A stretch of DNA of 64,000 nucleotides from positions 1,490,501 to 1,554,500 of the forward strand of contig OX637290.1 in NCBI GenBank assembly GCA_951799445.1, in the 5' to 3' direction. Source of the DNA: Pseudisothecium myosuroides. Lineage: Eukaryota; Streptophyta; Bryopsida; Hypnales; Lembophyllaceae. This document shows positions 22,731 to 36,190 of this stretch, piece by piece (the first letter of the stretch is position 1; each line of letters opens with the position of its first letter). The notes below the pieces were generated by a model. It saw only the letters and a list, made by a program, of their open reading frames with translations. It was not told where the DNA came from and ran no database searches. A program made the position numbers and the translations under genes.

Positions 22731-24483
22731 AGAGTGTTGTTACTGAGGGTCTTAGGAACAAATTTAGACCTACTTTTGGACTAGATTCACATTGCAAACA
22801 TTTAGCCCTAATACCAAGTGCAAACATACCTTAATTTGTTCTTGATAAGTAAATCCAACCTAGTTCCTTAACAAATAATATGGTCTCGTATAGCATGTTG
22901 GAGATTTTGCCTATACATGGAGAGGTTTCACCACTAATGAAGTTGTCATGAAGGTTTCATCCCGTAAATATAAATATCATTCTACAACTTATGAGAATTA
23001 AGTTCTAGAGCCTCTTTATTGACATCCAAGTCACAACTTAACTAAATTTACTTATGTACTTGCATACAAAGGACTTGGTGTCAAATAAAATGATGGCTAT
23101 TTTAATTGTAAAATAAGTCCTACGTGCATACAAACTTCACTAATAGGAAGAAATTAGACAAGCTTGAAAAAGATTCAATCCAATTTTTTCTTACAACCAC
23201 AAGTACATTTTTATATCACTTTCATATGCAACTTAAACCATTGATGGAAAATGTACGGCCCATTTCCTAGACAAAATTTGCATTGTAATTAGAGTTTCTT
23301 ACTCGATTACACAATTTTGCCCACATAATGATGCATTAAACATTTTTCATCCAATCATGTTTTGTTCATCCTAATGGAGGATTTCCCCCTACAGTTTATG
23401 CCAAGCAATGCCGCTTGTCGTCAAGGATTTTTCTAAAAAAAAGCACCTCCTCTTCAATCTCCACCCTCCTCATCGACATTTTTTTTGCAAAATCCCTGAC
23501 AAGGAGCAACATTGCCCTATACAAACACCATATTAGTGTTGGCACAGCGTTCTAGAACTCGAAATAGTGATACACATTTTGCACACCTACTAGGCTACAG
23601 TTGACATTCATCAGTTCATTTGCTTTCATTTTCATGAAGAGATTTGGCAGGCTTTTCATGTGCTCAACTAGCAGGGCCCCAAGAGTAGCACATTCATGCA
23701 CAGAATTTCCATGGCTGTTGTCTTCAACTGGATGAGCATTCTGCGGCAGGCTGAATTGCATATTTTTCCTCTGAGGATGAAGTGCTACCAGGCATGGTTT
23801 CTGCTAAGCAATAATTTCTACTCCCGAAGCCTCACTTGATCATCAGCCCTACATTCATGTGCAATGAGCTGCCCTCATTGATCCAAGGCGTTTGGCATCC
23901 TGAACCGCAATGCAGCCCCACACATACTTCACAGAAAGGGTCAACTATAAACTACTAGCTCCAAAACTTGCACAAGAATAACGGTTGGCAGCATACCTTC
24001 ACTCACACCATGAGTGATAAAATGTATGCTGGAGCATATTCAGCCTCCATTTGCAGATGAAACCGACGTCAACCAAGCCGTGTAATTTCCCTGGGGTTTT
24101 ATATGTATGACTGGTACGTCATTTCCTCTCATTGCTCTAGGACTGTAAGGTAGCTGAGACTTCAACTTACACCATTGTGCACAATTGCCCGAAGTCAGTC
24201 AATGGAGTGGCCAACTCTACCAGTAAAGACAGGCTGCACGAAAGTGGACAGCATGCGCCGAAAATCTGGCCGATTCTACCTTGTGTGGAATGCACTGTTG
24301 TGAATCCGAGCACGACAGGGAACAGAAAATGTGTAGGAGTCAAAGAATTTGCCAGGTTTTTGTGCAGTAGAATCCCAGTCGTGGTTGGGTGTTCCTCGGT
24401 TTACGTGCACCTGCACTTGGGGCTCGATGCCTATGAGACCTAAGAAGGATTCGACAATCGATATGCCCAAAAATCGGTGATCG
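22731..24483. other. Non-coding, downstream of the NPGR gene
   Basis: The right part probably includes the NPGR 3' untranslated region. Frames at 23552-23761 and 24177-24443 show nothing recognisable. Confidence 0.4.
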
Positions 24484-27400
24484 TTACCACAATAAGGCTG
24501 GGGTGATGGAAGAGTACTTCTCAACCGGGGAGGACTGCTCCTGCACCACCGCAGCGTGGAAGCTCTTGGCAGCTTCACGCTTCTGACCGTCGGCTTTGTG
24601 CAGCATTCCCATGTGGTACCAGGCCTCCGCGTGAGTGGGCTCGGCCTCGAGCGCTTCCGCTAGGTAGCTTTTGGCCATGGGGATGGCCGATGCACCATTC
24701 ATTCTCCACAGAAGAGCACCCAGCTTGACCTTGCTGTCGACGTAGGTCGCGTCTAATGCAAGGGCATTGTTGTAACACACCATGGCCTCTTGGAGGCGAC
24801 CCCGCTCTTCGTGTAGCAGTCCTACAACCCAAACAAAACATGTATCCACAAGACTATACCCATTATTGACCTTGCCTCAATATGAACACCTAAATACGAG
24901 CATGAATGAGGAAGGAAGACATGATAAACCATTTGTAGGAGAAGCAATGAAAAGAAAGCCATTCAACAAGTGGTGTTATTCTGTGAATCCATCATTTTGT
25001 GTATTCATTGTATTCTTTTCAACATGTGTTGTGCTTGATTTACGGTAAACCCTACTATGAAATTATTGTTGCTATACTCAAAAGAAATTTGGAAGTGAAT
25101 GTCTTTCCGTTTATGGGTAACCCTATTATCAAATTCTCTTCAACTTTCACTTCAACATGCCTCCTCTCCTCTCCTAATTGTTAAGAAACACACGTAACTC
25201 TGTCATCCAAATTCCAATCAATTCCTGCAATAATTAGGTGTGGCAATCATGGGTGCGCACACCTTAGTCAAGTGAAATTGAAATCTTCTGTGTTATTCCA
25301 CTTTATAATAGCGTTATGGATTGCATTAGACTGGGGTCTTCTCAATCCTGTTTTCGAAGACTCTTCTCTGAAGCCATAGGTCCAGATCCAGAAATTCTCA
25401 AACATTACAAGCCACTCAAATCATTTCTGAAGCAAAAAATTGGAAACCAGAATGAAATCGTTAAAGTATTCTGTTTTCCAGCCTCTTACTTAAGAAGGGC
25501 ACCCACAAAGTTACAAGTTTCAGCCCTTCTTTGGTTAAGGATGATCTCACCCCTGTTGTGCCAGGTGGCGACCGAGAAAGAGTCCAACAATCGAGCTTTC
25601 TCAAGACAAGTTTCCGCGTCTTGCCACTGCTTCAGCTGTGTGTACACTCGGGCTAAATCATGCCACACCTCGGCTTCCTCCACCCTGCAATGCTCCACCT
25701 GCAAATGCCATTCCCAATGCCATTCATACCCTCAGTGGAGCCCATTTCGACGGAGGCGGCAGCGGTAACCACATCTTGGATAATTACGAAGAGCATTGCA
25801 ATAACTCTTAATCTTTGTCCTTTTGGAAACCACTCATACAAACATTATCAACAGTCGTAAGAGGACATAATAATGTCCAGTTGCGGTATTCCATCAAGAA
25901 TAATATCCTTTTCGGTAGATCAAAGAGCTTCGATTGAATAGGATTATGGATGATCTTCTACAGAGTACAGTACTCAATGAGACAGTGCACGGGTGCTTTG
26001 GAACACTGGACTCTTCAAGTTCATTCATTTCAAAACCAGTAGAAAGAATGGAAAGAGAGACAAAAGAGATCATTCTGGCGACGGTCAGTAAAATTTGGCA
26101 CTTCAATCTATCGGATTCTACCTATACTGCAGCCACATCTCTCCCAATATTCCCAAGTGTTATGTATTAGATAACCGATGAGTCGCGGTAGCGACGAGTA
26201 GGTTATCGTACATAACTAGTTGTTCACTTTTTAATGACAACCTTTGATCTTTATGATCCAAGGGCATAAGATGCAAATTGAAACAAGAGAAGGTTATGAG
26301 TTGCAACTTGAGATGACGATGGTGACAGGTTGCCAATGGCATAGAGCCACAATAGTCTTGAAAAGTCAACAACCAATTATAATGACAAGGAAGGACTTGA
26401 TGTTGCCACAAAACACACTACATACTAGAGCTAGCTACCCATTTCAATAGATATAAGGAAATTGCACTTAAATGTGACCCTCTTTTTAAACCAACTCCTA
26501 AAGATTCTTGCCTAAAATGTACTAATGTACTCCTACTATACATGAGAGCCTAGGGACGATTTTAGAAACACCTAATTCCAACACTTTGAAAATTCTTAGT
26601 TTATTCATCCAAAATCTAGATTAATCTTTTGACTTCCAACAAGATCCAACTGAAAATTCATCATAAGAACAAAGCTCAATTGCCTTATTTGGACACATTT
26701 AGGGATAGTTACCTTACTTAATGTTCCTATGGAAATTGTTGCATATTGGATATACCCATTTCAATAGATATAAGCTTAAGGTGACCTAAAATATTTAATA
26801 GAAATGCAATTTTATCTCTGAAAAATAAAACCAAAAATTTCAGTAAATAGCAAAGAAATGGTGGATACACAATGAGGGTCATAGTCTCTATCTTTTAGAG
26901 GTTAACCAAGGAACCCTGCCTTAACCCCTTAGCGCCTACTACTAAATCTTTTCTTAGCTTTTTACATATTTTTGCTTATATCTTTATAAATACATAGTAA
27001 TGAACCTCAATTTCATCAAATTCATCACACAAAAAATGCTTATTAAAAATTGGTTTGGATGAATGAATGAGAAGTCTTGTGATCAGAAAACAGATTTTGA
27101 ACGTCAAAGCACTAAGGGTTCTTACATTCAAGGATGTTACGAAAGAAATTTTCGAAGTGTACCAGCCGGCCTCACCTTCCCTGCTGCGCCCCCGAGATCA
27201 CGCTCCTTCCGCTCTGCTCGCAACCCCGCCAGCACCAACTGATAACTCCGCACCGCCAACAACGGCACCCCCAGCGCCACCTGCACTTTCGCCCGCGTCC
27301 GCCACAACAGGCCCTTCTCCCGCACCGCCACCGCCACCGCCACCCCCACCTCCTCCAACGCCACTTCCAACACCGCGTCCGCTTCCCCCCACCTCTCCTG

Positions 27401-30241
27401 CGCACTCAACACCAACGCCAACATTCGCCACCCCTGTACCCGCCCCTGCACTCCCCCCTGCACCCCTCTCCCCAAACACCACTTCGCACACTCCACCGCC
27501 TCTCTCGTCCTCTTCACCTCCGCCAAGGCCACTCCCAATTCAAACACCACGGCACAATCCCCTTTATCCAACTCCACCGCTTCCTGCAAAATCTCCACGG
27601 CTTCGGGGACCATCTTCGTGTGCAGTCTGAGGACTACTCCTTGCAAGTGCAGCGCGCGCGCTTCGTAGCCCACGCTGTCTGTGTTCGCCACAGCACGCTT
27701 CGCGTAGCCGAGAGACTCCCCGCAAAGAGACGGGTCCGTGACGCAGAGCTTGGAGGCCAGGAGCAGCGACGGGACGTGGTTTGGGCGTTCTTTGGGAGCC
27801 AAGGATTTGCGGAGAAGGTTTAAGGCGCGCGTGGGGTGGGACTGGGAGTAGCAAAGCGCGAGGCTGTACCATCTGTCGGGGCGGGGGATGGAGCCTGGTA
27901 AGAGGGATTCGTAGTGGTGAGCGAGAGAGAGGAGCTGGGAGTTCGTGGAGAGGGCGAAGGTGAGGTGGTCGAAGATGGAGGGGTCGAAGGTGGAGGAAGG
28001 GTCTTTGGTTTGGGTCATGGTGCGGAGGAGGAGCAGCAGGAGGAGGATGGCTTCTTCGGTGGGGGTGAATGCGTTTATGGTTTGGAGGGTGGGTTCCAGA
28101 GTTGCGTCCGAGCCGCTGTAGAGAAGTAGGATTGCGAGGGATTTCATGGTGTGGATGAGAGTGGGGGAGGGGAGGCACCAGGAGAAGCGGAGGAGGGCGC
28201 GGCGGTAGGCGAGGACGGCCGAGGTGGTGTGGCCTGTGATGGAGAGAAGGTGTGGGAGGAGGGTGACGGATTGGGAGAGCATGTCTGCGAGGCGCGTGTG
28301 GCCCCAGTCGGGTGGCAAGCCGGCGGGGATGGCGGACTCCATTGCGTCCAGGACGAGGGTGCACTCGTGGGTGGCATCTGCACAGGGGAGGGGACAGAGC
28401 AGGTGTGAGAATTCGGTTTTGCAAGCTTCTAATCCTTTTGGAGAACCTAAAACTGACACATTTCAAGACATTTCAAGAAGAAGGTAGAGGATACCACAAC
28501 CGTGATCTCAATGCATCGGGCCCAATTCAACCGTTCGTTCATTTTGGATGGTAGGAGAACAACCAGAAAATCGCACATTTTGCATTGAGAAGCAGGAAGA
28601 GCAAACTACAGCCTTACAATCAGGGAGAGGAAACTATAACCTTATGAACCTCAATGCATCGAGCCCAATTCAACCGTTCGTTCATTTTGGATGGTACGAG
28701 AATCAGGTAATGACACATTTTGGATTGGGAATCAGGAAGAGCAAACTTCAACCTTATGAACCTGAGTGGAAACCATTTTTATAGAGGTAGCAACCAAACA
28801 TTGGATACTGATGGGGAGCATGGTTAGCTCTCATTGTCCCGACCTTCTTTTTAGACTTTTGATTGAAACAAGATTCACTGGATAACAAAATGGCTTGGCA
28901 TGTCGTTTCTCATAATACGGTTCTACTTTCATGGCTATGAATAACCACAGTTACATTTCACAACCTCAAAATATTATATGCAAAAGTTAACGAGAGTTCA
29001 AATGGTAGATGATTAAAAACCAGCACAAGTTGCAAGTAACTTGAGAGGAAGGAAACTACGAACCTGGAAGCCGGTCAAGCTCCTGCAGGCACTTGGCTTT
29101 GAGGTACAGTGCTTCCAGAAGCAAACTAGCGCCATGTAAGAAGGTGCCGAGGACACCGTTTTGTCCGCCACTGCCATCTTTATTTTGCCTTCCTTTCTTA
29201 GACTGCTGGACTTTGAAATCTGCAATGAAAACCCGCAAACTGGACGCAACGGTGTGTGCCTGGATCTCTTCCAAGACTCGAAGGGCTGTTTCGTAGTTAC
29301 CCCTCTCGTACTCCAGCCGACCCAGCAATGCCCGTGCTTCCTGTTTCATATGCCAGGAAAGTACACTCAGAACTAATGCCTGTCTAATTACGTACTATAC
29401 AAAGCGAGGTAGATGTTACTCCCCATCGAAATAACAAAACTATTGCACTTGTATTGATCGTTTCAAATAGGCTAGTTTGTATATTAGGACCCAGAGAAGG
29501 AAATTCTTCATCCGACTTCAGGGTGCTCTTTGATGAAGACCCTCATATATCACAACCCCTACAGAATAGAGTGAGTAGGAATTTAGGGTAAGGCTGTGCA
29601 ACCTGTCTTGCTTAGGTTGTAATCGAAAATTTACAAAAGGCATTCTCTGAGAGTTGAAATTTTGACCTTCGGTACTTTAAATACACTAGGGATCTCAATA
29701 TTTCGGATAGGACTTCGTCGCCTTCAATACCCAGTAGACATCACGTCTGCACAGGAGGCTCTATATAATACTGTCCCAGGTAGAGATGTACAGTACAGCA
29801 AAAAATGAGCGGAACAAAAGAAGGTCATCCTATTCGGCATTGGCTCACGGCATTGGTTCAGCTGACGAAACCACAATAGGTTTCCTCTGAGATGATTACA
29901 GAATGCTTCTCAGTCGACATACACGAGCTGAAATCTAATTCTTGCTGGGGAATCCATGTCCAAAGGAAGGCAAAACAGGGATATGCATAATTTCCAAATA
30001 CTAGCATATGAACAACACGAACTAGCATGACTCTTGAGTGTACCTCATTGTTGAAGGAGAGTGCTTCCCGTAGAGAGACTTCGGCTTCACGAATGCTCCC
30101 TTGCAGGAGCTTCGCCTCCCCTTCTCTCAGCTTCGCAGAGAGCTCACGAGAACCATGGGCCACCGATGGACCAGTCTCACTCTCGTCAGACTTGAACTGA
30201 TTGCTACACTTGCACAGCATGGCTAATTTCCCTGCTTCCAC
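24484..30241 (-). CDS. NPG/NPGR-type tetratricopeptide protein (TTC7-like PI4-kinase scaffold), five exons
   Basis: Exons on the minus strand: 30241-30044, 29340-29064, 28377-27176, 25698-25551, 24821-24484, giving about 720 residues, close to the roughly 700-740 of NPG1/NPGR proteins. All introns are GT-AG and phases agree (0, 1, 0, 1). Diagnostic segments: EARALLGRLEYERGNYETAL (from residue 67), SPRRALL-type AVLAYRRALLRF, EAILLLLLLLRT, LLASKLC, then AEVWHDLARVYTQLKQWQDA and AWYHMGMLHKADGQ, which match the TPR repeats of Arabidopsis NPGR2 in order. In plants this family binds calmodulin and anchors PI4K-alpha-1, with HYCCIN and EFOP partners, at the plasma membrane; NPG1 itself is needed for pollen germination. 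Exon 3 is strongly GC-rich with long Leu runs. Introns 1-4 span 30043-29341, 29063-28378, 27175-25699 and 25550-24822. The start fits but an upstream non-coding exon cannot be excluded. Confidence 0.9.
26160..26385 (+). repeat. Dispersed repeat, copy 2 of 2, in NPGR intron 3
   Basis: Homologous to 14217-14442. Its first 57 bases form a stem-loop: GTTATGTATTAGATAACC against GGTTATCGTACATAAC. Confidence 0.6.
26925..27117. mobile_element. Small piggyBac-like remnant in NPGR intron 3
   Basis: TTAA at 26921-26924, then CCCCTTAGCGCCTACTAC. The right end AAAGCACTAAGGG is followed by TTCTTA rather than TTAA. About 193 bp; the pairing CCCCTTAGCGC / GCACTAAGGG is imperfect. Confidence 0.45.
28507..28705 (+). 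repeat. Short direct repeat in NPGR intron 2
   Basis: CTCAATGCATCGGGCCCAAT (28507) recurs at 28650 as CTCAATGCATCGAGCCCAAT, both followed by TCAACCGTTCGTTCATTTTG. Spacing is 143 bases, and a third partial unit follows. Confidence 0.75.
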
Positions 30242-32088
30242 CCTTTCGATGCAACTTAAAAAAGACTCGCCCTGGATTATAATGCATCTGTTTTCGCAAG
30301 CGCCATAGCCAGAGTATGGAACAAACTACCACAATCCCAGACTTACTCCCATTGCAATGTCTCCATCCTCTGTCTGTTTTCTCCTTCTCTTAAACCTAAA
30401 CCGCTGCGCTTCCATTGCCATCCAAATGCCGCAAGCAGGTGCTGCAAATCGGAGCTTCGAATCAATCCTCAAAGCGAAGCAACGGATCCAGCTAGCAATG
30501 AAAATCTCAGCATTGCATTGCCGAAGGGCGAAGGCAACGACTGGAATCTAATGCCAAATACGAATGTCTGCTGCCCTATTTACCAATAACACTACACACT
30601 CTTCTGTCCACTTAGTGTGGGTTCCGAAATATAGTCCGCACTCTACCTGTCATTGAAGCATTAGAGTGCGAATATTGTTGTAGGTGAATGCAAAATGTAA
30701 AAAATCGTCGGTCTGATCGAAATACAGTGTTCCACACTAGGTAGACGTAAGAGATCGAGTCGTTGCAAACCAGATTTGAAACTGCAATGTCCAGCTCCAA
30801 TTTCAATCTCTTGAATCTCCACCCACTCACACACACACAAAAGAACCAAAACAGGAATTGCAAAAGACGAGATCTTTCTCACGAGGATCGGGAACTAAAA
30901 GGCTTCCGGATCCCGAATGCGTGATCCAAGGCCGGACTGGGAGCTTTCAATCGAGTTGCAGTCATTCGAATCGGGAGCAATGTCGATCACTGCAAGTGTT
31001 GATAGCATTGTAATAATACGGAACTCATCAAACCGCAAACTTCACCTTCAGAATGGTGAAGAATCCTAGAAGAAGACAAGCAATCGGAACAAGGAATCAA
31101 AGATGTACCGGTATGGCGATGTGACTGAAACGGCGAGATGAAGCTGGCAAAGGGTGAAGTTTGCCGTCTGGCTGCGATGCGGCACTCAGATGGATGGAAA
31201 TGTTGGATGAATTTTTTGGGAGTTTGGGATGAATTTATGTGGAGTGCAATGAAGATGGTGGCAGGACAAACTTATTGCCTTTGTCGAAGACAGATCCAGT
31301 TGTTGTGTCATAATTGTAGCAAGTACTTGAATCCTTGACTTAATTCAAGGGTTATTATTTCATTTATTTTGGGCTGTGTAGAAACTAGAAAGTGAGTACA
31401 GACTACAGAGTGATGCAGCTGTTTACATGCACAGGCATGGATGAAACATGTAAAATGTGGATGAAATTTCATTCATTTATTCAGAAGTGTGTGAATTCAT
31501 CCTGTAGGAGCAATAGCGTCCCAAGATTTGCAGCAATTTTAGCAATTTCATCAGGATAGACATTAAGTGAATAGTAAGAGATAAAAATTTGGACTATGTA
31601 GAAAAAATTTCACGAATTTCGACTTCATAGATTGCAAGACAATAGGACTTGAAGTTAGAAGAAAATGTTTTTTCTTGAAACCGCCCCAACATAGCTAACA
31701 AAGTTTGACTCCTCTTAGAATTTGATTTGAGGACTAAAATTTGTTTTGTTCTGGACAATTGTATGCCATATTTTATTAGTTACATACATGCCAAATTTCA
31801 AAAGTTGATGAGTTTCTTTGCAAAAGATTCCCAAAAGATTCCTCAATTGCTCGAGCTGCCCCAAAAGTTCAAGGCAACATAACTTTTGATCATAGCACTT
31901 TGATGGGAAAAAAAATAGTTTTTCATTAAGGAAGTTCATGTTTACACATTGTGTCCAAATTTCATGAACATTCGACCCAAAATAACTTTGTAGGAATCTT
32001 ACCTAGATTTTTTGAGTATGTTGAATAAACACTTGGTTTTTTAGAAATTAAATTATCTTACTACTTTGTAGGTTGATAGGACTATCAT

Positions 32089-32582
32089 TAGAAGAAAAAT
32101 GAACCCTCGGGAGGATTGTGAGTTCCCGGACAGCAAGGAACGTTGGTTGAAAAAACGGGAAAAAAAATCGATTATTTTATTTTATTTTTTGCCAGCAAAT
32201 TGGAGGGCCTCATCTGCACGGGATAGTTCAGTATTATAATTTTAAAAATATTTAAAAAATATTTAAAAAATATTATTATTAAAATAAATACAATATTTCA
32301 AAATTTCAAAATTTGATGTGGCCGAAATATCAGCCTGAAATAACGTTCCTTAATAAATATCAGCCTGAAATATTATTTTATTATTATTTTAATTATTTTA
32401 TATTATTTTAATATTATTTAATATTATTTATATTTTTAAATTTTTCATTTTAATGTGGCCACTATTCATCATTGATGATGAGTAATGGCCATTGTCCCTC
32501 AAAGGGGCTGTGAGTTTCATTGTGGGGAACTCACAACCCCTTTGCAAAGGGAAGGAGCCCTCCCGAGGGCTGATTTTTTTTC
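32089..32582. mobile_element. Candidate MITE with CCCTCGGGAGG ends
   Basis: Left AGAAGAAAAATGAACCCTCG then GGAGG; right CCTCCCGAGGGCTGA then a T run and CT. The inverted repeat is about 24 bp with mismatches around a perfect CCCTCGGGAGG core. It encloses the A/T-only core and a second inverted pair (GAGTTCCC / GGGGAACTC). The target duplication is not clear. Confidence 0.4.
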
Positions 32583-34689
32583 TAATGTAGAGCATCTCTT
32601 ATGACTGTGAGTTTACCATTGTTTAATAAGACTGGGATATGTGTTATAGCTTATATTGTACAATCATGAGATCTTAGCTCATTACTTATATGTTTTTGAC
32701 TACGAACCAAGATGACAAATCTAAAAGTACATGTACATCAAGGGATGAAGTAACTTTGATTAGAAGTGAAGATAATCCTATTATATCTCAACCTTCCATT
32801 TCAATCTAAATAATTTTATCATTTTCAAAACTAAGATATTTCCCCTTTGGTATGATTGTACTTCAACTAATAAAAATGATTTGCAATACATATGAATCAA
32901 GAATTTTCATATGAGGTGAAGTTTTGAGTATGAAAAAAACTTTAAAGCGCTTTAATTTATATGAACTTTTTAAATAGTTAAATAGTGATTGTTTACATTT
33001 TAAGGGCTAATTTTTATCCTAAATTTGTAGAATTTGGATTGAAAATAGTAGCGGTAGTCCAATTTATTTATTTTCCAGATTTTGTTTATATTGTCAAGTT
33101 CATTTTTTTTAAATATTATACAACTAGCTAAACTTATGATGTTTTTTTTCCTTAGAGTCATTTTTTTCCAAAAATCTAATTACAAGATCTTGTTCAATAC
33201 CATCAAATTATTACTTCCATTAGTTTTCACGAATTTAACCATAAGAATTTTGAGATATTCTCAATCAAAGTTAATTGTTTGAAAAAAAATATAATTTTTA
33301 TCCATAGGTAGAATGACTTTTGAGGGGCATATCTCAAAATTTTCACCAATAGAATTCTTGCATTTTTGACTAAATGCAATTATAAATAGTTGAAAACATC
33401 CATGCCAATTTTTACAAGTATTTGCGTGTAGTGGAAGCTAATTTATAAAGTCATATCATTAATGGAGGTGCACTAGAAAAACAAGAACTTCACCTAACTA
33501 AGCACATGAACTATTTGTTCTAGCCAATCAAACCTTGTTCACTTGCACTACCTATGGAATATTCTTTTGTGGACTAAAATTTCATTGGCTAAGTCTCCCT
33601 CGAGACAAAACTCGGTGAGCATTCTTTGAAGTGTTTGAATTTGAAATATTACTCAAAATGGAGTTTTTGCCCAAATGAAGAGTTTTATCAGATATAGAAA
33701 GGCAACTTGTTGAACAATATGGAATTTTTTTTTTGGATCTAGACAACTTGTCAAAAAGGGACTACGGCTAGAAAATGGTTGCTTGAACTTTTAGGACTTA
33801 AGTTGGTCTGAAAATTGAGGTATCTCTTAGAAAAAAAATTAACTTCTTAGAAGTAAATTTAATATCATAACCAATCATCTCCAAATCATAGATGTCACCC
33901 ACTACACTTAGACCTCTTGGATGTTGCAAGATGGCAAAATGTATATGATTATGGAAAATTTTGTAAATTATATAAGTATAAAAATAAATAAAAACAACAT
34001 TATCTCTCCAAGGATTAAACATTCATATTCTAAAAAATAAACGAATGCAAACATGTCCTAGGTACAAAAGTCTTGTTCTTTCATCTATTTATAAATTTTG
34101 GTAGAATCTCATGTTAGTTTTCTTATATCTGTACTATATAGATTATCCAATATAGAATGTTTTTTTCAAATATTCTATGTCATAGGATGTAGGTATATTT
34201 GACTTCAAAAAGTAACTTTTCTAATTAAAAAATGACTTGAATAAATAAGTAAAATAAAAATATTTAAAAAATCCATAATAAAAATATAACATTTTGAACT
34301 TTAATTTTTTTTTGTGAAAATTAGCCATATTCAATCTATAATCAATTTTAAAAGGAATTTTGATTTAGGATTTCAAATTTTATTATAATTTTTTTGTTAA
34401 TATAGCAGTAGATCTAAGTATTAATGTAATGTACAAGTTATATTTTACAACTCTTGTTTAAAATTAAACTTAATTTATTCTTCTAAATTACATTTTATAA
34501 TACATACTCACAATTTTAGAAATTTGTACTATCCCCAACTTAGTCTTTTAAGGGGCTAAAGTAATACATGAGGTTATAAAAGTTTAGAAGGTAGTTAAGA
34601 GTCCCTTCACATTAAGTAAATATTGTAATCTTTTCTAAATAATCAAGGATAATATCCTACTTTGAGGTTAATTTTGTAAATAATTAGGA

Positions 34690-34980
34690 AAAAATTGGAA
34701 TATGTTTAAAATACGAAAAATTGTACAACTATTTTTTGAAAATTTGAGAGAATTTAATTGTTGCCAAATCTGAATATCTAAGAAAATAATCTTCTTAAAA
34801 AATTTAAAACAAAGAATACATCTATGTACAAATAGAAAAACTCAATCTATTTCATTAAAGTCCAAAAATTTAGAAGATTGATGTGATAAAGCTAGGAAAA
34901 TCAATTCAAGGTGTCAAATTGTCAAAATTCCAAAATTAAATTATTTTGACACTAGAGTGCCAAATTTGAATTGAACATAC
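34690..34980. repeat. Dispersed repeat related to 58440-58720
   Basis: Shared ordered words: AAAATTGTACAACTATTT, GAATATC(T/C)AA, TCTATG/TCATGCA(C/T)(A)AATAGAAA, GGTG(T/C)C(A/G)AATTGTC and AGTGCC(A/G)AA. Strongly diverged, ends unknown. Confidence 0.4.
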
Positions 34981-35737
34981 AATAATAAAGATTTAAAATG
35001 ACTTTTGAACTAGATACATACATTCTTTAGGATTTAATAATAGAAAAAAGACTTAATATTAAAGCAGTGTTTTTTTTCCACTATAGCAATGCACTATGTA
35101 GTGAATGGAGGATGTTCCCTCCAGATTTAGACCACTATTGTGAATATGCAACAACCCTAGAGTCTGGCCCTATGAGGCCCATAAAACCCCCACAGTATTA
35201 GAGCCTAAGATTATATTAAAGAAGTTTGGAGTCAAAGTCTAAATTAGGTACATTTGCTCCCTAAAGTTTGGTGACAATAAAATAAAGGATTATGATATTG
35301 GAAAATGTGATACTTAAGAGGTTAAGGTGTAAAAGTGAGTTCTCAATTGTATAAATCTATTTTCAATTTTTTTGTGATGGATAAAAACTCTATCATATTA
35401 GAAAGGATAATATTAACCCCTAAAGCTATATGGCATGATTTTAGCCTTTTTTCTATTTCAGGCAAGCCCTTCTTTGTGCAATATTTGTTCATTTCTTGTG
35501 AAATTTCTATTAGAGGTGCGCTTCACTACTAACTTGATGTTTAGAAAATTTTACAACAATCCAAATTGCAATATAAAAGTTATGCCTCAAAAGGACATTT
35601 TTTTGAATTAGAGGCAATTTGAGCAACTGTATTAGATAGGTCCAACTGGTCTGAATATTTTTGCTTATTCTTTCAACAAACTTATTAACCTAATCCTTAA
35701 AGTTGGAAGGCATGTGTGCACATGATTTGGATTTATA

Positions 35738-36132
35738 GGAGGCAACCCATTCCTGATCACACCTCCATTCTTGGTATGTAGATTGTTCTCTTTCCGTGAA
35801 GGAGGAGAAGATCATTGATTAATTATGTCACGGTTCCTGAGGTAGTTGTGGTGCATTTTGATTGGCTATAAGACTCTCATTATTGCAACCACCCTTTGGT
35901 CAATTTTCTTTTCAGCCCATGATCAAAAATAGCAAGCCTTATATCACCGGTATAGGAGGAATAGAATCTTCCACTGAAAAATTCATAGTAATTATGTTTT
36001 GAGGAATGAAAATTTGAAAAATTATGGAAACCTTCCGAAGTCTACTTCCGCACACGGGAAAATTTTCCCAGTGAAGAAACCTACTATATAGACGGTTAGA
36101 TCTGCTTAAGTGATTAGAAATGGGTGGCCTCC
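35738..36132. mobile_element. MITE-like repeat, GGAGGCAACCC family, copy 2 (empty site)
   Basis: 395 bp from GGAGGCAACCCATTCCTGAT to AGAAATGGGTGGCCTCC. Contains an uninterrupted TTAA at 36116-36119 (CTGCTTAAGTGATTAGAAAT), the second empty-site paralogue for the insertion in copy 3. Confidence 0.7.
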
Positions 36133-36190
36133 CTTACAAGCCTTTGAAATAAGTTTTCTTCCCTTTGGACATTGTCCAAACATTACAAAA

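Larger units (their letters stand above)
30242..35737. other. Long AT-rich intergenic region upstream of NPGR
   Basis: The NPGR promoter and leader lie in the first part, about 30242-31100. The remainder is repeat-derived and AT-rich. 32230-32450 is nearly pure A/T with reiterated AAATATT words. TTAACCCCTAAAGC at 35413 looks like one end of another piggyBac-like element without a clear partner. No coding region is supported. Confidence 0.4.

Noticed and set aside
27067..27823. Long plus-strand proline-rich and arginine/histidine-rich frames
   Set aside because: They are antisense shadows of the GC-rich NPGR exon 3, whose minus-strand protein has clear family similarity and consistent splice sites.
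35412..35737. TTAACCCCTAAAGC as a further piggyBac-like element
   Set aside because: No matching right end or second TTAA found downstream.
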